A program made the position numbers and the translations under genes. From CANHBY01 sp031376995 (GTDB lineage Bacteria > Pseudomonadota > Gammaproteobacteria > Burkholderiales > Burkholderiaceae_C), in assembly GCA_031376995.1 (NCBI GenBank), contig JANMEO010000026.1, positions 1 to 7,154 on the forward strand: a stretch of 7,154 bases of DNA, read 5' to 3'. The notes beneath the pieces are model-generated. The model was not told the origin of the DNA, made no database searches, and saw nothing but the letters and a program-made list of their open reading frames with translations. Shown one piece after another: positions 6,109 to 7,154 of this stretch; within the stretch, counting starts at the first letter, position 1, and the number at the start of each line of letters is the position of its first letter.

Positions 6109-6215
6109 CGTCGAATGATGCCCGACACTTAACACCTTATCTCTGCAATTTTGAAAGGTTGGAAGCCTCGTCTTTGCTCGGCATGCATCTTTTTCCATCC
6201 GCTGAGGCCTGGTAC
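6109..6215. other. Convergent intergenic gap
   Basis: The gap of 107 bases between the stops of the ankyrin gene and the AddA-like gene. A bidirectional terminator would be expected here, but I see only a weak five-base pairing (GCCTC near 6166 with GAGGC near 6204) and T-runs without a proper stem. Base composition returns to GC-richer toward the right, so the right border of the AT-rich island lies in or near this gap. Confidence 0.4.
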
Positions 6216-7154
6216 TCACAAAATCTCCACCACCTCACCCTGGCCCGTGATGAACGCGCACCGCACAAGCTCACCCGGCTGCAGTTGCGACACAGCTTGC
6301 GCGTAGGCCAGCAACTGCGCTCGGTAGGCTGGCAAAGTCTGCGGTGACTCGTGCAGCTTATAGTCCAGCACCCACCAGCACATGCCGCCCTGTGCTTGCG
6401 GCATGGCAACCAAGCGGTCAATGCGTTGCACCTGACCTTGAACGGTGATGGCCACTTCGTTCGCGGCCCAGCCTCCTGGGCGTCGATCAAAAAATGGCGC
6501 GCAAGCTGGGCTGGTCAAAATACGCTGCACCACCTCCGCCACTTTCTCTGTGGCCACCCTCAACTGGCGCGCAGCAGCCTGCACAGCCCCATCGCGCGAC
6601 TGATTCTGGCTGAGTGTGATCCACTGCAACGCCAGGTGCACGGCCTGCCCAACCCGACTGATGGTGCTGTCTGAGGGCATCAACTCGGGTGCATCCATCG
6701 AGACTGGGTGCGGCTCGAGCCCCAAAGACGATCGGGTGAGCGTGGGCAAGGCCAGACAAGCAATGCGCGAATCAGCGGCCTCGGGGGGCAAGCCCTCATC
6801 CAAACTCAACGGCCAGGGTCTCAAGCAGGGCTGTAAGCGCTGCCACCAATTGGCATACACCGGGCCACCCGTGGCCACTGCACCCCTCGAAGCCCCCGAG
6901 GCTGCATAACGCCGCTCTGTGCTGCTGATAATCAGGCACTCTCGGGCTCGGGTCATGGCCACATACAGGCCGTTGAGCTCCTCGCGATCGCGTGCAGCGC
7001 GTTCGCGTGTCAGCAAGACCTCTAACGAGGGCGGGCAGCGGCTCTCTGAATAGACAAAAGCACATGTCGTGGGTGCTGGCGACTCGACAGGCCAATCAAT
7101 CAACACAGTGGTGTGCTCTGCCTTTTGGCGCTCAGGGTCTGCATCCATGATGAA
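6216..7154 (-). CDS. AddA/RecB-like UvrD-family helicase-nuclease, C-terminal part (runs off right edge)
   Basis: The last 312 or so residues of a double-strand-break-processing helicase-nuclease (exodeoxyribonuclease V beta / AddA type). The frame is open to the window edge (F-I before M-D-A-D), so the ATG at 7148 is internal. Counting from that Met, REELNGLYVAMTRARECL (55-72) is UvrD/Rep superfamily 1 helicase motif VI, with the arginine finger region in TRAR. A RecB-type PD-(D/E)xK nuclease domain follows: G-x-A-V-H171, E231, I-D244-R, D262-Y-K264 and Q278-x3-Y282, all the positions expected for an active nuclease. Such proteins resect DNA ends for RecA loading, usually with an AddB-like partner encoded upstream, here beyond the edge. 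The gene converges on the ankyrin gene. It is GC-rich and probably part of the native chromosome. Confidence 0.88.
   Translation of the reverse strand, partial: FIMDADPERQKAEHTTVLIDWPVESPAPTTCAFVYSESRCPPSLEVLLTRERAARDREELNGLYVAMTRARECLIISSTERRYAASGASRGAVATGGPVYANWWQRLQPCLRPWPLSLDEGLPPEAADSRIACLALPTLTRSSLGLEPHPVSMDAPELMPSDSTISRVGQAVHLALQWITLSQNQSRDGAVQAAARQLRVATEKVAEVVQRILTSPACAPFFDRRPGGWAANEVAITVQGQVQRIDRLVAMPQAQGGMCWWVLDYKLHESPQTLPAYRAQLLAYAQAVSQLQPGELVRCAFITGQGEVVEIL

Noticed and set aside
6137..6490. Minus-strand 117-residue frame and other frames in 6137-6909
   Set aside because: They overlap the AddA-like coding sequence, whose helicase motif VI and nuclease motifs define the true frame.
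1..7154. CRISPR array, tRNA or rRNA genes
   Set aside because: No regularly spaced direct repeats, cloverleaf or rRNA-like sequence was seen on either strand.

Overview
The window looks like a chromosomal accessory segment of a betaproteobacterium, probably Burkholderiales. This rests on the style of the GC-rich flanking proteins, mainly an AddA/UvrD-type helicase-nuclease, a P19-like protein and an IS110-type transposase start. No rRNA or tRNA is present to confirm the taxonomy. The flanks are GC-rich, while the centre (about 2345-6110) is clearly AT-rich and appears to have a different origin.

Left part (1-1938, all minus strand). A three-gene unit reads right to left. It starts with a 19-cysteine Csp3-type cytosolic copper-storage protein (1609-1938). 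Ten bases on is an exported P19-like periplasmic metal-binding protein (1008-1598). A PAP2-family membrane phosphatase (109-1008) follows, its GTG start sharing one base with the preceding TAG stop. A perfect 6-6-6 inverted repeat sits just upstream of the copper-storage gene. The first two genes suggest copper (or copper/iron) buffering in cytosol and periplasm; the role of the phosphatase in this unit is not evident. Beyond the phosphatase, the first 11 codons of an IS110-family transposase run off the left edge in the same direction. The last ~45 residues of the phosphatase may be encoded by the end of that insertion sequence.

Junction (1939-2640). This stretch holds a decayed plus-strand C-terminal remnant of an IS21-family IstB protein (about 2126-2215), a GC-rich hairpin at 2324-2345, and then an abrupt change to AT-rich DNA.

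Centre (2650-6108, plus strand). One very large gene encodes about 1152 residues: a polar N-terminus, an unassigned mostly helical region (to about residue 460), about 20 ankyrin-like units, and a C-terminal RKKRK cluster. I read it as a horizontally acquired, possibly host- or predator-directed protein. This is inference, since no secretion system or partner gene is visible.

Right part (6216-7154, minus strand). The C-terminal part of an AddA/RecB-like helicase-nuclease, with UvrD motif VI and a PD-(D/E)xK nuclease domain, runs off the right edge. It converges on the ankyrin gene. The most interesting items are the ankyrin island and the compact Csp3/P19-like/PAP2 unit.
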